From NCBI GenBank assembly GCA_001414345.1, contig LLCB01000083.1:1-64000 (forward strand): 64,000 bases of DNA. Reading direction: 5' to 3'. The stretch comes from Hymenoscyphus infarciens. Lineage: Eukaryota > Ascomycota > Leotiomycetes > Helotiales > Helotiaceae. The notes under the pieces were generated by a model. It was not told the DNA's origin. It worked only from the letters and a program-made list of their open reading frames with translations, and did not search any database. Shown one piece after another: positions 55,718-64,000 of this stretch. A program made the translations under genes and the position numbers. The stretch's first letter is position 1; the number at the start of each line of letters is the position of its first letter.

Positions 55718-57025
55718 CCAATCTCCAGAAGAGTTCCCCTTTCGGCAAAGAGGGGAAGATCCGGTTAGGGTTGGGATGAAGTCGTGTGCTCCTCTCCTCG
55801 TCGATATGTACAGTACTTGCGAATCCTGACTTTTATCGTCGTCGCTGAGCTCGATGGAGTCTCCTTGTATTTAGCTTCGAGGCGGTCAAGCAGTTCATTG
55901 GCGATATTTCTCGTTAGTCGGTGCCCGAAACTTCTTGCTGAGTTGTTGTCGCTCACCCACAGAAATCACCACAGGGGATTGGGTGGGAAGAACATGTACA
56001 AGATTGGTACGCTGGATAACATCTGATTTTTCCCTCTCATGGCACCTCAGTCTTTTAGCATGTGGCAAGCCCTGGTTCGCGACGAACACGAAAAGCAGCT
56101 GTAAATACTCCGTAAATCTTGTCCTTCTACAGTATTGTCCCAAATATTTGGGTCAATCAAAAGGATTGTTTGAAAAGATCTAATTAACATTCGACATTCT
56201 ACCTACCATCTTAAGACAATTACCTAAGAAAATTGGAAAAGGAACTTATCCAAAGTATTTGCTTTCCGTCGCGAGTCTGGGTACCCTTCCCCGCTCCAAT
56301 AACTGTATTCTCTCCTGTGCGAAGGTGCAGCAACTTTTAATTAATTGCTACATCCCTTGATGCCCTCCACCGTGTCTCGATTTGGTCATGCGCAGTCATT
56401 ACAAGATTGCGTGGCGGTTGGTTGAATGGGTTCGACAAGTACCATGTACTTTTGTAAAATTGACAAAAGCTGGTCTTGAGCTGCTACTCGTCATGTACCA
56501 AGTACACTTGCTTCGTTTGTAGCGTCTTGTCAAATGACCGAGTGCGAGTCGTTCAGGATCATCCATCCACCAAGGAGAAAGCGCGCTTATCTTGTCCAGA
56601 AGTCACAAAAGTAGGCGCTGATTGGTCCCCTCCACACCGAATAGGTTGGTCCCTAAATGGGCCATTTCCCGCATTCACAGTTGTGTTATTTCTGCATACA
56701 AAGTCAGGTACGAGTCTCTCACCAAGTTCATCTGGAGTAATGTAGTGACTAGCATAGTCTCATAGGTCCACCATTGCCAATGTTGGAGACCCCATCGCAC
56801 GTAGTTCAAGACTGCAAGGGGAATTTGGGTATATTGCAACACACATGCTATTTTGACCTGCCCAAATCCAGCATCAATTCGTACACTTGTCGCCCTATTA
56901 TTTCTGCACACACCAAAGGAGTTTTCTAGTCGTGCCCCAAATCGAACCGACTTCAAATATATTGACCAAAATTACACATTCTTCCTATTTCCCCCCGAAA
57001 GACGCCCATGAAATATCTCAACCCC
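55718..57025. other. Intergenic, no gene supported
   Basis: 1.3 kb between the transposon and the 3' end of dpm2. Short frames on both strands have no support. Nothing else recognised. Confidence 0.45.
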
Positions 57026-57402
57026 TTATGCCTTCTTCTTCCCAGCCGCCTTTGCCTTTGCCGCTCTCTTTCTGTTGCTCCGGATCATGACCACACTCAA
57101 GAAGGACCCTACAACAGCCGATGCGAGGAGAATAAGGATGACGGGGATGCGAATTGCCCAGACTCGAGGGGGGAAGACATTTTGAAGAGGGTGGTCTGAG
57201 TCGACAAACGGCTGCAGATGTCGCATTAATTTACTGGCAATTGCGATTTCAGATAGGAGTAGCTTACCATAAGAAGTGTCCAAATGCTGTAGTAGAGAAA
57301 TACGACCGACGCAGTGATGAGCATCCCAAGGCCAACTAATTTGTCCAGCTGAATTGTGTTAGCAGGAGGCCTTTTCGCAGTAGATGAAGTGACTCCTACC
57401 AT
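57026..57402 (-). CDS. dpm2: Dolichol-phosphate mannose synthase regulatory subunit DPM2
   Basis: Exons 57402-57400, 57348-57268 and 57211-57026 on the minus strand, 89 residues. The protein LDKLVGLGMLITASVVFLYY, SIWTLLMPFVDSDHPLQNVF, PPRVWAIRIPVILILLASAV and a Lys/Ala-rich tail match DPM2 (two membrane helices, the conserved MPFVD-x-x-HPLQ-x-FPPR-x-WAI loop, cytosolic basic tail). DPM2 anchors and stabilises the catalytic DPM1 in the ER membrane for dolichol-P-mannose synthesis, feeding N-glycosylation, O-mannosylation and GPI anchors. Exon 1 holds only the ATG; the 51-base intron after it has a CTAAC branch point but is also open in frame, so retention would add 17 residues. Divergent from cwc22. 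Confidence 0.9.
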
Positions 57403-57802
57403 TGTTGCAATCGGTGAGAAAAGAGCGTGTGGAATCAGGTCCGAGAAGACTGAGACTTTGAGATCTGTAAGTGGTGATGTGATGTGTAAAATGAAGTTGT
57501 GGTGGTGAGGCTGGCTACGGAAATCTGGCCTGGCTCTAAAGGAGTCGACGCGAGCTTAAGAAGTGGTCTTGGCGCGAACCCTCGCTCGTCAGAAAATCCA
57601 GGTCGCCATAAACTTTCAGCCTCATCAATCCTCAATTCACCCAAACATTCGCAACTTTCCCATCAAAACCTTTCGACCATAGTGGTCGCATACTGTACTT
57701 CTTACGCTCAAGGAGAAATCCATACCAGCATGCTCCCGACAGCTTCTGCGAAACCGCGCTCGTGATCTTCATCGAACCCAACTTTCCATCCTGTCAACAA
57801 AA
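57403..57802. promoter_or_regulatory. Shared divergent promoter, dpm2 / cwc22
   Basis: 400 bases between two outward-facing start codons, long enough for both promoters and leaders. No motif singled out. Confidence 0.5.
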
Positions 57803-60259
57803 ATGGAGGTCGAAACACCAATCCCTTCTACGGAATCGCATCTCCATGATGGACCTCCACGAGGAGCCCCTTCATCACCGCGCGCCGATCGAAATGGAAG
57901 AAATCCCCCGAGACAAGAGGAACCCGCCCCGCGCGGCAGAGGAGGTGTCGCAAAGGTTAGAACGGAGGAGGAAAAGCAGGCAGCGGCAAAAGCAGAATAT
58001 GAAAAGCTTCTGACGATGCGATCCGGAGGAACATACATACCGCCAGCTCGATTACGAGCTCTACAATCGCAGATTACGGATAAATCCAGCAAGGAGTATC
58101 AGCGCATGGCTTGGGAGGCTTTGAAGAAGTCCATTAACGGTCTCATCAACAAGGTCAATGTCTCGAACATCAAGCATATTGTGCCGGAACTGTTTGGGGA
58201 AAATCTGGTTAGAGGTCGAGGTTTATTCTGCAGGAGCATTATGAAGGCACAAGCTGCCAGTTTACCTTTTACGCCAATTTACGCGGCCATGGCAGCTATC
58301 GTCAATACCAAACTCCCTCAGGTTGGAGAACTGCTCCTCAAAAGGCTGATTGTTCAATTCAAGAAGGGATTCAAGAGAAACGACAAGGCCGTCTGTCTTT
58401 CAGCTACCACTTTTATTGCACATCTCTGTAATCAACAAGTTGCGAATGAGGTTGTTGCTGCCCAAATTTTACTTCTCCTTCTCCACAAGCCTACGGACGA
58501 TAGTGTCGAGATTGCGGTTGGACTCACAAGGGAGGTTGGACAGCATCTCGAGGAGATGAATCGTCCAATTGCGTTGGCAGTGTTTGACCAATTTCGAAAT
58601 ATCTTACATGAGGCTGATATTGACAAACGAGTACAGTACATGATTGAGGTTCTTTTCCAAGTTCGTAAGGATCAGTACAAGGATAACCCAGCGATTAAGG
58701 AGGAACTTGATCTTGTGGAGGAAGAGGACCAGATTACGCACACGACTGCGCTGGACGATGATATCGAGGTCCAGGATACTTTAAATATCTTCAAATTCGA
58801 CCCGGAATGGGAGGAGCACGAAGAAGCTTATCGCGCCTTGAAAGCGGAAATTCTAGGTGAGGGTAGCGACGACGAAGACGATGATGATGATGAAAGTGAC
58901 GATAGCGAGGATGATGAAGAAAAACAGGGAGAAAAGCAGTTGGAAATCAAGGATCAGAGCAATACTGACTTGGTCAATCTTCGACGAACCATATATTTGA
59001 CTATCATGTCTAGTATCGACCCCGAAGAATGTTGCCACAAATTGATGAAAGTCAATCTCCCACCTGGACAGGAACCCGAGCTTCCATCAATGATTATCGA
59101 ATGTTGCTCCCAGGAAAAGACTTACTCGAAATTCTACGGCCTCATCGGAGAACGTTTCGCAAAAATCAACCGCCTCTGGACTGAACAGTTTGAGCAATCT
59201 TTTATGAAATATTACGACACCATTCATCGATACGAAACGAACCGTTTAAGAAACATTGCTAGATTTTTTGGCCACCTCATTAGTTCTGATGCTATTGGCT
59301 GGCATGTTTTGTCAGTCGTACATTTGAACGAAGAAGAGACGACATCCAGTAGCAGAATTTTCATCAAAATTCTTTTCCAAGACTTGTCAGAGGCAATGGG
59401 AATGCCCAAACTGCAACTACGTCTGAAAGACGATATTCTACGCCCATATTTCGAAGGCCTCTTTCCTCGGGATAATCCTCGCAACACCAGATTCTCCATC
59501 AATTACTTTACCAGTATTGGTATGGGTGCGTTGACTGAAGAATCGCGAGAATATCTGCAGAATATGCCTAAACCTGCCTTGCCTGCACCTCCTGCTGCGG
59601 ACAACGATTCGGAATCAGGTAGTTCTGTATCAAGTTATTCGTCATACACTGGATCTTCGTACTCCGGTTCTCGGTCACGGTCTCGATCGCGCTCCCGTGG
59701 TGGTGATCGAAAACGCTCCCCTGAGAGAAGGCGATCGATTTCTCGCACACCCCCGAGAGATGTCAAAGGAAAGGGGAGACCACGAGGCCGAAGTCCAACG
59801 AGATCAGTTTCGAGGTCGGTTTCCAGGTCTGTCTCTAGATCTGTCACCCCACCTCGGCGACGAACCTCTCCACGTCGTGAGCGGAGATACACAAGCGACT
59901 CAAGATCACGAACACCGCCACCACGAAGAGTAGCGCGAAGGGATAGTTATTCTGCCACGCCTCCTGTTAAGAGAGGTCGCTCTCTGAGCAGAACTCGTTC
60001 CAACTCTCCACCTCGTAAGCGCAGAAACACATCCTCTGTTAGCGACGCACGACGTAGTATTTCACGATCACCACCGCCTAGACGAGCAGCAGCCAGACGA
60101 GATAGTTATTCGGCGTCTCCTCCGCGAAGAGGTCGTGATTATTCTCCACCTAGACGTGGGGCTCGTCGGGATAGTAGATCGATTTCACCGCCGGCGCCGA
60201 AGAGACGAAGGGATTATAGTGATTCGAGATCTCCTCCTACTAAACGTGGGAGAAGATGA
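57803..60259 (+). CDS. cwc22: Pre-mRNA-splicing factor CWC22
   Basis: Single exon, 818 residues. Domain order: a basic N-terminus, then the MIF4G-like repeat domain (EYQRMAWEALKKSINGLINK, VPELFGENLVRGRGLFCRSI, FKRNDKAVCLSATTFIAHLC; about residues 95-300), an acidic run (about 350-378), then the MA3 domain (LRRTIYLTIMSSIDPEECCH, YSKFYGLIGERFAKINRLW, YETNRLRNIARFFGHLISSD; about 390-510), and a long RS/SR-rich tail (about 610-818). This is exactly CWC22. The protein is a spliceosome component that recruits eIF4A3 for exon-junction-complex assembly in species that have it. The RS tail is extended relative to yeast Cwc22 and resembles that of animal and other filamentous fungal orthologues. Confidence 0.95.
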   Translation: MEVETPIPSTESHLHDGPPRGAPSSPRADRNGRNPPRQEEPAPRGRGGVAKVRTEEEKQAAAKAEYEKLLTMRSGGTYIPPARLRALQSQITDKSSKEYQRMAWEALKKSINGLINKVNVSNIKHIVPELFGENLVRGRGLFCRSIMKAQAASLPFTPIYAAMAAIVNTKLPQVGELLLKRLIVQFKKGFKRNDKAVCLSATTFIAHLCNQQVANEVVAAQILLLLLHKPTDDSVEIAVGLTREVGQHLEEMNRPIALAVFDQFRNILHEADIDKRVQYMIEVLFQVRKDQYKDNPAIKEELDLVEEEDQITHTTALDDDIEVQDTLNIFKFDPEWEEHEEAYRALKAEILGEGSDDEDDDDDESDDSEDDEEKQGEKQLEIKDQSNTDLVNLRRTIYLTIMSSIDPEECCHKLMKVNLPPGQEPELPSMIIECCSQEKTYSKFYGLIGERFAKINRLWTEQFEQSFMKYYDTIHRYETNRLRNIARFFGHLISSDAIGWHVLSVVHLNEEETTSSSRIFIKILFQDLSEAMGMPKLQLRLKDDILRPYFEGLFPRDNPRNTRFSINYFTSIGMGALTEESREYLQNMPKPALPAPPAADNDSESGSSVSSYSSYTGSSYSGSRSRSRSRSRGGDRKRSPERRRSISRTPPRDVKGKGRPRGRSPTRSVSRSVSRSVSRSVTPPRRRTSPRRERRYTSDSRSRTPPPRRVARRDSYSATPPVKRGRSLSRTRSNSPPRKRRNTSSVSDARRSISRSPPPRRAAARRDSYSASPPRRGRDYSPPRRGARRDSRSISPPAPKRRRDYSDSRSPPTKRGRR

Positions 60260-60999
60260 TTTTGAACTTGCGGCTGTTGCGGGTTGGGCGGACTGAGTAA
60301 TGGGACATAAATTGTATGTAATTTTAGGAGCGAGTTTGGCGGTTGTGGTGGCTGCTTGATGGGGCTGGATTGGCGATATACAATAGCAATGTATCCTCGA
60401 TCAATTCTTTTGGTTCACTGTCAATGGCTGTGAGAAATAGGTCTTGCTTATTATAAATTTCATTCTGACATAATATCAATTTTCGGTTTGTAGCTTACTT
60501 GATATTTGTTTATGTAATCGACAGTTTACCTGTGGCTTTCTTTTCAGCCCCCAAACCTTATATAGCTCATCCGCCATTTACCGGCTCACTGGTCGACATG
60601 AAGTTTGGGGGCCAAAAAGAGGCGAGTTACACAAGAACTCGTAGCCCCCTCACTAACTCACGATGCATCAGGTGTTCCAACTTCCGAGGGTAATTCCAGT
60701 GAATTATCCTAAGCATTTGGAGCACCTGAGACTATTACCCCAGGCGTTTCGAAACAATCAATCATCAAAAAATGTACTGGAAAGTTCGAACAGTGGGAAA
60801 GTGTATATCTCACTCCCGGCTTAACCTCGGACCCTGGTATCTTCACTTCGCACACTCTGGCTGGTCCCAACAAAATCACAACTCAACCCATCTCATAAAA
60901 CCTCATTTCTTCTCATTTCTCTCTCATATCAACGACCCTATAAATCTGCACATCGCCATATCCCCAGTTAACAGATTTCATTTCCAAGAAACCAAAGAA
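60260..60999. other. cwc22 3' end and promoter of the next gene
   Basis: 740 bases. The right part reads open in the frame of the next gene but looks like a C/T-rich leader rather than protein. An inverted word, AAGTTTGGGGGC (60601-60612) against GCCCCCAAACC (60546-60557), may form a small hairpin. Confidence 0.4.
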
Positions 61000-62499
61000 A
61001 TGACCAAACAAAATCCGCGTACCGCACACCCTTCAAAATCAATATGGCATCCACTTAATGAAGACGCCTTCCGTCGGAATCTAGTTACCCTCGAGGAACG
61101 CACGAATGCTGTTCCGATTGCACCTCTGATTTTCAATGCTGATGAGTGGGAGAGAGAAACTGCATATGATGAGGAGAGGGACAAGAGTGATGAGATGAAA
61201 GCTGGTTATATCCTGCCATTAAGAGTGGAGCAACAACTAGCGGACGAATTCGCCTCCCTAGCAGCCGTGGAAGAAGGAGCTCAGAGTGTGGCTGCCGTTT
61301 GTGTTGAAGAGATTACCCATCTTCCTTCCAACAACACATCAAGCCCAGCAGAGAAAGCAAGGACTAGTCTCAGACTCCGTTTCGCAGCCCTAGATACGAC
61401 ACTCGATTTAAACGTCAAATACTCGCTCATGCAAATCTCAACACTCCTCTGTGACCAGAACACGGAAGAAAGCGATTGCGTAGAGAAAATGTTTGACCTG
61501 GTGCTGAAACTCCACGAGAGAAGGTTGTTAGCCAGGTTGCGAAGTAAGAAATGGGAGAAACCTAGGTATCTAGCGAAGAGTCATAAGAAACCCCTCTGGA
61601 AGGATTTCGAGAATCTGAAACATAGGACGCAGTTTCTTTATAGTAAGAAAGAGAAGCCACTCCTCGCTTCTATCCTTTCTCATCTCGAATCTTTGGGGAA
61701 AGTTTATGAGGATTTCGAAAATATCTCCGGGGATGAAGAAGCACAAAGGGAAGGAATTAAGAGTTTGGTACAAAGAAGTTACGATTTCACCACCAGTCTC
61801 GAAGCGAGGGAATATCTGGGGAGATTGGAAGATAGTATCGGGAAGGTCGCTACATCCCAAGTCTCTAGTGCTGTGAAATCTCTGCGTCAGATCCACAAGA
61901 TTGGGAGTTACCGTAGGATATGTCACTCTTTAGTGTCGATATCGAGGAGGTATAAGGAGGTATTTGAGGATGGGGTGGAGATGGAATTTTTAAGGGGATA
62001 TGAGGGGGTCAAGACTGAGATTGGGTTTGAGAGTTGGGCGGGGAGTATGCATGTCCATGCTGAGGTTCAGCTGTGTGTTTTTTATGATTTGGTTTCTCAA
62101 TCACCTTCATCAGCACCAGCACAATCCTCTGAACCTCAGCTTCCACCTGGATCATTCTTTCATTCTCGACCTGATCCACCCTCTGCAGTCTCAGCAACCC
62201 CCGACTTCCTCACGCCAAGAGCAATAGGTATCTCAAAATCGCTCTGCTTCCTCTGTTTTCAGTTCCTACAAAAACACAAACACTTCTTCCCATCTCGAAC
62301 TCATGGCAGATTATACGATCAATGGACAGTACCTGATTTAGCTGATTTCAATGATGGGACTAGGGAGAAGTATAGGAGAGTTTTGGGGGAAGTGGATAGT
62401 GAGGTCAGGGGGTTGATTGAGGTCGAGCCGGAGATGTCGAGGGTGGAACCTATGACTAGTTTGGATGTTTATTGTGATCGTGTGGAGGAAATTGGTTAG
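61000..62499 (+). CDS. OTT_1508-like deaminase family protein
   Basis: Single exon, 499 residues from the ATG at 61000 (preceded by a non-protein-like leader). The N-terminal 340 residues are helical and charged without known domain. The C-terminal part shows the zinc-deaminase pattern VHAEVQLCVFYDL (HAE; His ligand and catalytic Glu, about 352-354) and SKSLCFLCFQFLQKH (C-x-x-C, about 416-419), then FPSRTHGRLYDQWTVP. This is the OTT_1508_deam family (cytidine-deaminase fold), expanded in Pezizomycotina. All zinc ligands are retained, so the protein could be an active nucleobase/nucleotide deaminase, but no substrate is known. A Pro/Ser-rich insert separates the two motifs. Confidence 0.8.
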   Translation: MTKQNPRTAHPSKSIWHPLNEDAFRRNLVTLEERTNAVPIAPLIFNADEWERETAYDEERDKSDEMKAGYILPLRVEQQLADEFASLAAVEEGAQSVAAVCVEEITHLPSNNTSSPAEKARTSLRLRFAALDTTLDLNVKYSLMQISTLLCDQNTEESDCVEKMFDLVLKLHERRLLARLRSKKWEKPRYLAKSHKKPLWKDFENLKHRTQFLYSKKEKPLLASILSHLESLGKVYEDFENISGDEEAQREGIKSLVQRSYDFTTSLEAREYLGRLEDSIGKVATSQVSSAVKSLRQIHKIGSYRRICHSLVSISRRYKEVFEDGVEMEFLRGYEGVKTEIGFESWAGSMHVHAEVQLCVFYDLVSQSPSSAPAQSSEPQLPPGSFFHSRPDPPSAVSATPDFLTPRAIGISKSLCFLCFQFLQKHKHFFPSRTHGRLYDQWTVPDLADFNDGTREKYRRVLGEVDSEVRGLIEVEPEMSRVEPMTSLDVYCDRVEEIG

Positions 62500-63293
62500 A
62501 GCTATGAGTTGAGGGTTGGGATTAGTGTCGATAGGTAAACATAGGAGCGCTATGTCAATAATTGTGTTGCGCCAGTTCACTTTCTAATAATGCCGAAGTG
62601 AAGGTAGGCATTAAGTTGCGAACCCCAAAACACATTGCCAGAGTAGATCTGGGACAATTGCAAATAGTGTTCGAGGGGAGTTAGGAGGATCATTGAGGAG
62701 AAACAAAAGACTGGGTTTTCAATTCTCTTAGACTGTTCAAACAGTCGAGGGGATAGTAGGCAGCTCCAAATTCAAGATCTTTCTCGTGGCTTCAGGGTCT
62801 TCTCGCTTAGTGGTAGAGTGAAAAGTGAAAAGTGCAGGATAATAAGCTAAGCAATAGTGAAGGGGATAGTGACATCGAAGTGGTATATCTTCGTGTGTTT
62901 TGAATATCTTGGTGAATTCTTGTTCCCGTTACTGCTTGGAATATCCAGAAGATTCCAGAGGGTAAACGTCTAGTAAATCCGTCTTCGTTGCCTGCCTGGG
63001 GAGGCTGGGCACCAATATCTTTATTTGCTTCACCTACTCGCTGCTGACGGTTGCTAGCCTGGCTCTTCAACCTGGCAACATACAAGAGCCCTCAGCTCTC
63101 CCCACACTTCGTACGCCTTAGATTTCATCAACTTTGGCCTCAAACAAGCTTTCTCACATTCGCACATTCCCACCTTCTCACCTTTACCCTTGAACAACGA
63201 AAACAGACCTCAAATCCGACACGGGAATAAAGTCGTCCAGGCCGTCGTCGAACATTACCACATTACAGTCTCAATTGAGAATCCACGAGGACG
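62500..63293. other. Intergenic, promoter of the RING gene
   Basis: About 800 bases. Contains the 3' end of the deaminase gene and the leader of the gene at 63294. Short frames on both strands unsupported. Confidence 0.4.
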
Positions 63294-64000
63294 ATGTGCC
63301 GAAAATACATCCTTCGTTGTGGCACCTGCGGATCTGCCTTGCAGTCAGAAGTTAACATTATCGTCAATTGCCAAAATGGACAGCATGGAGATTTTGACTC
63401 GGGAATCGAATTGTCCAGCGTGCTATACCAACAACATCCTTTCAACCCATGTTCCGAGATCGAAGAGACGAGAGAACTCCTCTACGGACCTGCATGCCTC
63501 TTCTGCGTACGTTTACGACGGGTCGACCCTGACCCCGGAGAAGTCAAGTTCGGGGCGAAGTTGATCAATAATCTGATCAGGAGCGACAGTTCATTGCTGC
63601 ACATTACATCGAGTGGATTTGACAGCGGTTCCACCCTAACACAAGCGAAGTTTCGAGTTGTGGGCGAGCGGCGAAAAGAATTCGACAAAATAAAATCTGC
63701 TTGCGACGCTTGGGGTAGAACTAACCATCGCCAAAATTTCCGCGAGATTTCTCAAAGAGAGATATACCAGCTCGAGAAACTGATCAATTCTATCAAGCTA
63801 TTCAACCTCGTTGCCGATGCAGACGACAAGTACGGCCACTACCCAGACGGAACCCCAAGCGAAAACCCATTGCCACCGCTACTGCGAGCGCTTCCCCTCA
63901 CCGAGCTCACTGACAAGAGCTGCAATATCTGCGGCGAAGAGATGGGAAAGATGTCGCCCGAAAACACATTGGAAAACCCTGTCAGAACTCCATGTCAACA
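63294..64000 (+). CDS. RING-finger-type protein, 3' end outside window
   Basis: The frame from ATG 63294 stays open to the last base (235 codons plus). The N-terminus MCRKYILRCGTCGSALQSEV has Cys pairs that may bind zinc, followed by cysteines at NCQNG, NPCSE and PACLFC. A helical charged region follows (FREISQREIYQLEKLINSIK). Near the end, KSCNICGEEMGK then RTPCQ (followed by CA at the cut, compatible with His) is the beginning of a C3HC4 RING: C-x-x-C, then a C-x-H start. RING proteins of this type are usually E3 ubiquitin ligases. Incomplete, so the RING class is not certain. Confidence 0.7.
   Translation, partial: MCRKYILRCGTCGSALQSEVNIIVNCQNGQHGDFDSGIELSSVLYQQHPFNPCSEIEETRELLYGPACLFCVRLRRVDPDPGEVKFGAKLINNLIRSDSSLLHITSSGFDSGSTLTQAKFRVVGERRKEFDKIKSACDAWGRTNHRQNFREISQREIYQLEKLINSIKLFNLVADADDKYGHYPDGTPSENPLPPLLRALPLTELTDKSCNICGEEMGKMSPENTLENPVRTPCQ

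Noticed and set aside
1..64000. CRISPR arrays, rRNA and tRNA genes
   Set aside because: No regularly spaced repeats, no rRNA-like tracts, and the few GGTTCGA-like words are not within a cloverleaf-compatible context.

Overview
The window reads as chromosomal DNA of a filamentous ascomycete (Pezizomycotina). Nearly every gene has short GT-AG introns of about 45-110 bases, often with a CTAAC or CTGAC branch point just upstream of the 3' splice site. The gene content is fungal: a Clr5-ankyrin protein, a 2EXR protein, NIMA kinase, a MUP1-type permease, a TRP/FLC channel and an OTT_1508-type deaminase. Gene-rich DNA of normal base composition alternates with AT-rich blocks full of decayed transposons whose changes look like repeat-induced point mutation (RIP, C-to-T and G-to-A). 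A Leotiomycete would fit, but that is inference.

Layout. 1-1450 is an AT-rich repeat block carrying a 502-bp inverted-repeat element with a perfect 8-bp target duplication. 2152-14623 holds a Clr5/ankyrin protein, a NAT9-like acetyltransferase, a 2-oxoglutarate/Fe(II) oxygenase, a 2EXR protein, a small cysteine-rich secreted protein and a But2-like secreted protein. 15715-20513 carries, on the minus strand, a large secreted protein ending in an F5/8-type C domain and a sugar-transporter-like MFS protein; a small inverted-repeat element sits in one of the MFS introns. 21698-24485 has a cytochrome P450 and a 93-residue protein, followed by an AT-rich desert to about 26050. 26360-34695 contains a methionine-permease-like transporter, a small uncharacterised gene, an ankyrin/double-BTB protein and a NIMA-type kinase. 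35.6-37.4 kb is repeat-derived and contains two intact-looking MITEs with TA target sites. 37490-40502 holds a secreted FAD oxidase and an SRR1-like protein.

42226-45139 is a stack of nested elements, flanked by two broken genes (a pseudogene with RIP-type stops on the left, a truncated FAD monooxygenase on the right). 46316-52507 carries rec8 and an FLC/TRP channel. 54238-55709 is a second member of the 502-bp family, itself interrupted by a nested element. 57026-64000 has dpm2 and cwc22 (divergent), an OTT_1508-like deaminase, and the start of a RING protein cut by the window end.

Housekeeping genes (dpm2, cwc22, nimA, rec8, FLC) sit in the compositionally normal parts. Secreted, transport and oxidative genes are interspersed between repeats. 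Exon structures were built by hand from splice signals, phase and family similarity; all complete multi-exon models keep a single open frame, but transcripts have not been seen.
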